Assembly (NCBI GenBank): GCA_021793135.1
Contig: JAJYTI010000022.1
Coordinates: 1 to 18,192, forward strand
Reading direction: 5' to 3'
Origin: Bacteroidota bacterium
Lineage (GTDB): Bacteria > Bacteroidota > Bacteroidia > Flavobacteriales > Flavobacteriaceae
DNA: 18,192 bases
Position 1 is the stretch's first letter; each line of letters begins with the position of its first letter. Positions 14,405 through 18,192 of this stretch are shown one piece after another. Below the pieces are notes generated by a model. It did not search any database, was not told the DNA's origin, and was given only the letters and a program-made list of their open reading frames with translations. A program made the position numbers and the translations under genes.

Positions 14405-15168
14405 ATTCCTTTAAATACCTGCTTTGCTGGTCCTTCTAAAATTACATTTGTATACTTCTTACCTTCTTTCTTAAAATCGACCTGTAAATCACCTCCCTTT
14501 GTTTGGAGTTTTATACTTGTTTTGGTTGTTTCTCCTTGTTCATACATTGCTATTGCAACAGCTGTGACACCTGTTCCACAAGAATAAGTTTCATCTTCCA
14601 CTCCTCTTTCGTAAGTACGGACCATAAAAATATTCTCGTTTAATTTTTCTACAAAGTTTATATTGGCGCCTGAATTACCGTATTTAGAATAGCGTAATCT
14701 CCTACCTTCTTTAAAAACAGGATATTTATCTATTTCTGTTACAAACTGTACATGATGTGGCGAACCTGTATCTAGAAATGTATATTTATCAAATCGTTCT
14801 ATTTGTTCTACATCGTTCATTTGAAGAGCTACAGTTTCTCCTGAAATAGTTGCAGTATGCAATCCATCAGGTGCTAAAAAATCTGCTTTTTGATTTATGA
14901 CACCTAAATAGGCTGCAAAATGCACTATACAACGACCTCCATTCCCACACATACTACTCAAATTACCATCGGCATTATAATATACCATGACAAAATCATA
15001 TTTAGCATGAGATTCTAATAGAATCAACCCGTCAGCTCCTATGCCAAAACGTCTATGGCATAACTTTTGAATAAAAGAAGTAGACTCTTTGGGGAAGGTT
15101 TCTTCTCGATTATCTATAAGAATGAAGTCGTTTCCCGCGCCCTGATATTTATAAAATGGAATATTCAT
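14392..15168 (-). CDS. dapF: Diaminopimelate epimerase
   Basis: A 258-aa cytoplasmic enzyme that converts LL- to meso-diaminopimelate, the direct precursor for peptidoglycan cross-links and lysine. It works with two cysteines acting as base and acid without cofactor. Both are visible: MCGNGGRC (C74) and YSCGTGVTAVAIAMY (C197). The N-terminal YKYQGAGNDFILID (7-20) and the internal SPHHVQFV are also typical. The start is fixed by the family-typical M-x-x-P/F-x-K-x-Q/H-G-AGNDF. A perfect -7 box TATCTTTG lies only 4 nt before the ATG, so the mRNA may be leaderless. It is the first gene of dapF-GNAT-mltG and diverges from htrA. dapA, from the same pathway, is about 11 kb away. Confidence 0.97.
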   Translation of the reverse strand: MNIPFYKYQGAGNDFILIDNREETFPKESTSFIQKLCHRRFGIGADGLILLESHAKYDFVMVYYNADGNLSSMCGNGGRCIVHFAAYLGVINQKADFLAPDGLHTATISGETVALQMNDVEQIERFDKYTFLDTGSPHHVQFVTEIDKYPVFKEGRRLRYSKYGNSGANINFVEKLNENIFMVRTYERGVEDETYSCGTGVTAVAIAMYEQGETTKTSIKLQTKGGDLQVDFKKEGKKYTNVILEGPAKQVFKGIWKE

Positions 15169-15172
15169 GCGG

Positions 15173-15180
15173 CAAAGATA
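15173..15180 (-). promoter_or_regulatory. Promoter -7 box for dapF
   Basis: TATCTTTG followed by C on the minus strand, a perfect TAnnTTTG. Exactly 4 nt (CCGC) separate it from the dapF ATG, the same spacing as at bamD. No -33 TTG is found at the expected distance. Confidence 0.5.
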
Positions 15181-15272
15181 TTAAATGTAAAGCATGGAAA
15201 ATTAGAAAAGCGCGGGTTAAATGTATGTTAATCCATTAATCCTTATATAATCAAATAAAAGAGCTTATATAA
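15181..15272. repeat. Three pairs of short direct repeats upstream of htrA
   Basis: The dapF-htrA gap holds TTAAATGTA at 15181-15189 and 15217-15225 (36 bp apart), TTAATCC at 15228-15234 and 15236-15242 (8 bp apart), and CTTATATAA at 15242-15250 and 15264-15272 (22 bp apart, about two helical turns). The region is AT-rich, so some repetition is expected by chance. No TAnnTTTG box is seen for htrA. The repeats may be binding sites, but this is inference. Confidence 0.4.
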
Positions 15273-15309
15273 ATTTAATTGTCTAATAATTTTAAAATTA
15301 ATACTAGTT

Positions 15310-16713
15310 ATGACAAAAAACAGCATTCGTTTGGTTTTCGTAGCCTTACTAGCTGGAATTATAACCTTGCTAGGCTATAAATATTTTTTTGAATCGACTA
15401 ATAATACTCCAATCATCCAAACCGATGAAACGGGAGCCACAGTTTTTCCTACCTCGTATCGAGAAAACAATCCGTATGAGACTCCCGATTTAACCAAGGC
15501 AGCAGAAGAAACTGTAAATGCAGTAGTACACGTAAAGAATACAGCAATTGTAGATAAACAACCTACTAATCTTTTCGAATTTTTCTATGGCGGTGGTCAG
15601 CCTAGAGCACAAATAGGTACAGGCAGTGGTGTAATTATTTCTCCAGATGGTTATATTATTACCAATAATCACGTTATAGAGAACGCTACCAAATTAGAAA
15701 TAACATTAAATAACAATGAGATATACGAAGCAGAATTGATCGGTGCAGATACTACCACCGATATAGCACTCCTAAAAATTGATGGTGATGAGAGCTTCCC
15801 ATTTATCCCTTTTGGCGATTCTGATACGATTCGACTTGGCGAATGGGTATTAGCAGTAGGTAATCCATTTAACCTTAACTCCACTGTAACAGCGGGAATT
15901 ATTAGTGCAAAAGCTAGAAACTTAAGTAATTTTAATAATTCCCCCTCTTCTTTTATCCAAACCGATGCTGCCGTAAATCGCGGTAATAGCGGTGGAGCTC
16001 TGGTAAATGCACATGGTGATTTAATCGGAATTAATACTGCGATTACTTCTGAAACAGGATCGTATGTGGGATATGCATTTGCTGTACCAAGCAATATAGC
16101 TAGGAAAGTTATAGAAGATATTCTAGAGTATGGGAATGTACAGCGAGCATTATTAGGAATAACTGGTACCGAATTAGATTCTAAAATCGCTAAAGAGTTA
16201 GGTGTAAACTCCACACAAGGGGTTTATGTTAGCAATGTAGAAGAAGAAAGTGGAGCTGCACTTTCAGGGGTGAAAAGTGGCGATGTCATTCTAGAAGTAG
16301 ATAATATCAAAATCAATAAATTCTCGGATCTAACTGGTCATCTTAGCTCTAAACGTCCTAATGATAAAGTAAGATTAAAAATTTTGCGTAAAAATGAAGA
16401 GTTAGAAGTTGGAGTTACCTTGTTAAAGATAGATCGATTTGCAATTCCAGAATTGGGAATCGAAATAAAGGAACCTTCGGAGAAAGTTCTAAAAGAAATG
16501 GGACTAAAAAATGGTGTGATGATTACCAGTGTTTTGGCCCCAGAAATGCGTTCCTACCAATTAGAAGGAGCTATTATTACCAAAGTAAATGATAGACAAA
16601 TAACATCTATTAATGATATAAAAACCATCTTACAACAACGATTACCTAACCAAAGAATTGCTATTCAATTCAAAACACGATCGGGAGAAACACAAACTTT
16701 TATTTTTAGATAA
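15310..16713 (+). CDS. Periplasmic serine protease HtrA (DegP/DegQ family)
   Basis: A 467-aa envelope protease and chaperone. An N-terminal hydrophobic segment (about 6-26) exports or anchors it. The trypsin-like domain (about 60-270) has the full triad: His in ITNNHVIENA (H121), Asp in TTTDIALLKI (D151) and Ser in NRGNSGGALV (S227). Two PDZ domains follow (about 280-375, with GVYVSNVEEESGAALSGVKSGD, and about 385-467). The length and two PDZ domains match DegP/DegQ rather than the single-PDZ DegS. It degrades or refolds misfolded periplasmic proteins. The gene is transcribed alone, with a 141-bp gap to divergent dapF in front and a strong terminator behind. The gap has direct repeats but no clear housekeeping -7 box, which might point to stress control; I cannot show this. 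Confidence 0.95.
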   Translation: MTKNSIRLVFVALLAGIITLLGYKYFFESTNNTPIIQTDETGATVFPTSYRENNPYETPDLTKAAEETVNAVVHVKNTAIVDKQPTNLFEFFYGGGQPRAQIGTGSGVIISPDGYIITNNHVIENATKLEITLNNNEIYEAELIGADTTTDIALLKIDGDESFPFIPFGDSDTIRLGEWVLAVGNPFNLNSTVTAGIISAKARNLSNFNNSPSSFIQTDAAVNRGNSGGALVNAHGDLIGINTAITSETGSYVGYAFAVPSNIARKVIEDILEYGNVQRALLGITGTELDSKIAKELGVNSTQGVYVSNVEEESGAALSGVKSGDVILEVDNIKINKFSDLTGHLSSKRPNDKVRLKILRKNEELEVGVTLLKIDRFAIPELGIEIKEPSEKVLKEMGLKNGVMITSVLAPEMRSYQLEGAIITKVNDRQITSINDIKTILQQRLPNQRIAIQFKTRSGETQTFIFR

Positions 16714-16732
16714 TAATCTCATTGTTTCTCAT

Positions 16733-16780
16733 AAAATAACCATCGCTTGTGCGTCATTTTGCACAAGCGATTTTTATTTT
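16733..16780. terminator. Strong intrinsic terminator after htrA
   Basis: A perfect 11-bp stem, ATCGCTTGTGC (16742-16752) and GCACAAGCGAT (16761-16771) with an 8-nt loop, is followed by TTTTTATTTT. The flanks AAAATAA (16733-16739) and TTATTTT (16774-16780) are also complementary, so it could work in both directions. It separates htrA from the GAPDH gene. Confidence 0.88.
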
Positions 16781-16813
16781 AATTAATACCTCACTTAAAT
16801 GGGTATAAATTCT

Positions 16814-16821
16814 TATTTTTG
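16814..16821 (+). promoter_or_regulatory. Promoter -7 box for the GAPDH gene
   Basis: TATTTTTG followed by C, perfect for TAnnTTTG, 36 nt before the ATG. It lies just after the htrA terminator, as expected for an independently transcribed gene. No -33 TTG at normal spacing. Confidence 0.5.
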
Positions 16822-16857
16822 CATGCAAAATTTAACTTTATAAACAACACAACAATT

Positions 16858-18192
16858 ATGAGTTTCGAGAACACTTATGAGAAACAACTTTCCTACCAAA
16901 CGGATCGTCGTAAAGCAGCGGTAGAATTAATCCGTATTGTTAGTGACTTATGGTATGAAAGATCTATCGAGTTAGTTCTTTTTCGCAACCAAATCGTAGA
17001 TAGAAACGTTAGCGAAATTTTACGTTTGCATGAATATGCTGAAGATTTCGTTGGAAAATCTATTTCGATTTTTGATACTGTCGAAATTGCAAAAGCTATT
17101 CAAACTTTGGATATCTGTCCTGCTAAAATCGACATTGGAAAGTTAACCTATGAATACCACGTAGAAGGAGAAAACTTTCAAAACGCAACTGCACTTGTAG
17201 CGAAAAAACTGAAAGGAGCTGAAAACGAAGATATCGCTCCAAGAGACGTAGTTTTATACGGATTCGGTCGTATTGGTCGTTTGCTTGCAAGAGAGCTTAT
17301 CTCCTTAACAGGAAATGGTATTCAATTACGCCTACGTGCCATAGTAACTCGTGGCTCTATAGACCAGAAAGTTTTAGAGAAACGTGCTTCTTTACTTCAA
17401 AAAGACTCAGTACACGGAGTTTTCCCTGGAACTGTTAAGGCAGATGTAGAGAACGAATCTCTAATCATAAATGGAATCCCTGTAAAAGTAATTTCGGCTA
17501 ATAGCCCAGATGAAATCGATTATACCCAATATGGAATCAATGATGCTCTAGTTATTGATAATACTGGTGCATTTAGAGATGAAGAAGCTTTAAGCTTACA
17601 CTTAAAAGCTAAAGGAGTTTCAAAGGTATTACTTACTGCTCCAGGTGCAGGTGTTCCAAATATCGTTCATGGTGTAAACCACTTAGAACACGACCCAAGC
17701 AAAGTAGATATTTTCTCTGCAGCTTCTTGTACAACAAACGCAATTACTCCTATACTTAAAGTAATGGAAGATACTTACGGAGTAAAGCACGGACACTTAG
17801 AAACTATTCACGCTTATACCAACGACCAAAACTTGGTAGACAACATGCACAAAAAATACCGTAGAGGTCGTGCTGCTGCCGTGAACATGGTAATTACCGA
17901 AACCGGTGCAGGAAAAGCTGTTGCAAAAGCATTGCCTTCATTAGAAGGGAAGCTTACTTCTAACGCTATTCGTGTTCCAGTACCAAATGGTTCTTTAGCT
18001 ATTCTAAATCTAGAATTAGACAAAAAAACTAGCTTAGAAGATTTAAATAATACAATGAAAAAACATGCTCTAGAAGGAGACTTAGTAGAGCAGATTCAAT
18101 ATGCTACAAGTAACGAGTTAGTATCTACTGATATTATAGGCTCATCGGCTCCAGCTATTTATGATAGTAAAGCAACTATAGTAAATGACCAA
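16858..18192 (+). CDS. Long-form glyceraldehyde-3-phosphate dehydrogenase, 3' end missing
   Basis: An open frame of 445 codons running off the right edge. Residues 130-445 are a GAPDH that interconverts glyceraldehyde-3-phosphate and 1,3-bisphosphoglycerate. They carry the Rossmann loop GFGRIGR (135-141), the catalytic cysteine in SAASCTTNAITP (C291), the catalytic His in ETIHAYTNDQ (H318), TGAGKAV (349-355) and the substrate Arg in AIRVPVPN (R372). The first 125 or so residues are an extension absent from ordinary 330-340-aa GAPDH. This architecture fits the known long form of about 480 aa found in some Bacteroidota and marine bacteria, so about 35 residues should be missing. Where NAD enzymes usually have Asp after the second strand, the sequence reads AIVTRGS (161-167), which suggests NADP or dual use. 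Many Bacteroidota also have a short GAPDH elsewhere. Confidence 0.92.
   Translation, partial: MSFENTYEKQLSYQTDRRKAAVELIRIVSDLWYERSIELVLFRNQIVDRNVSEILRLHEYAEDFVGKSISIFDTVEIAKAIQTLDICPAKIDIGKLTYEYHVEGENFQNATALVAKKLKGAENEDIAPRDVVLYGFGRIGRLLARELISLTGNGIQLRLRAIVTRGSIDQKVLEKRASLLQKDSVHGVFPGTVKADVENESLIINGIPVKVISANSPDEIDYTQYGINDALVIDNTGAFRDEEALSLHLKAKGVSKVLLTAPGAGVPNIVHGVNHLEHDPSKVDIFSAASCTTNAITPILKVMEDTYGVKHGHLETIHAYTNDQNLVDNMHKKYRRGRAAAVNMVITETGAGKAVAKALPSLEGKLTSNAIRVPVPNGSLAILNLELDKKTSLEDLNNTMKKHALEGDLVEQIQYATSNELVSTDIIGSSAPAIYDSKATIVNDQ

Noticed and set aside
15669..16214. Long minus-strand frame of 181 codons inside htrA
   Set aside because: It lies wholly antisense to the protease domain of a certain gene; its proline- and serine-rich translation looks like a mirror of htrA codon use.
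1..18192. Mobile element, phage, defence system or CRISPR array
   Set aside because: No transposase, integrase, long terminal repeats, regularly spaced repeats or defence-type domains are present; every gene of appreciable length is a core or conserved flavobacterial type.

Overview
The window is an AT-rich stretch of core chromosome from a member of the Bacteroidota, most likely class Flavobacteriia. The evidence is a PorD (DUF4835) gene of the type IX secretion set, the gene order bamD-rpoZ-coaBC-porD, the divergent Bacteroidota form of RNA polymerase omega, DnaA followed by a low-molecular-weight phosphatase and an RsmI-like methylase instead of dnaN/recF, and repeated -7 promoter boxes of the type TAnnTTTG, the signature of the Bacteroidota primary sigma factor. 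I cannot name a genus. There are no mobile elements, CRISPR arrays, tRNAs, rRNAs or foreign-looking genes. Gene density is high and no gap exceeds about 215 bp.

Layout. Positions 1-6934 read leftwards: prmC, ligA, dapA, then after a weak terminator and a new promoter box bamD, rpoZ, coaBC and porD (cut by the left edge). Positions 7065-8778 read rightwards: ribD and a YigZ/IMPACT gene, which meets a leftward acyl-CoA thioesterase (8781-9185) tail to tail across a shared inverted repeat. Positions 9400-12053 read rightwards as dnaA, a phosphatase and a SAM-dependent methylase. They overlap by 4 bp the end of a leftward membrane-anchored lysozyme-like gene. Upstream of that lie mltG, a GNAT acetyltransferase and dapF, in the overlapping leftward unit dapF-GNAT-mltG. 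Finally htrA (DegP/DegQ type) reads rightwards, ends at a strong intrinsic terminator, and is followed by a long-form GAPDH cut by the right edge.

Together these are housekeeping functions: envelope building (DapA and DapF for diaminopimelate, MltG and the lysozyme-like protein for glycan cutting, BamD for outer-membrane insertion, PorD for type IX secretion, HtrA for periplasmic quality control), replication (DnaA, LigA), transcription (omega), translation termination (PrmC), cofactors (CoaBC, RibD) and carbon metabolism (GAPDH).

I found no clearly new multi-gene system. The points most worth checking are small: a perfect 11-bp hairpin in the probable dnaA leader; two genes (bamD, dapF) whose -7 box lies exactly 4 nt before the ATG, suggesting leaderless mRNAs; a terminator-like inverted repeat that encodes the last residues of two convergent proteins; a CoaC active site in which the usual Asn and Cys are Asp and Ser; a long GAPDH lacking the NAD-selecting Asp; and a block of paired direct repeats in front of htrA.
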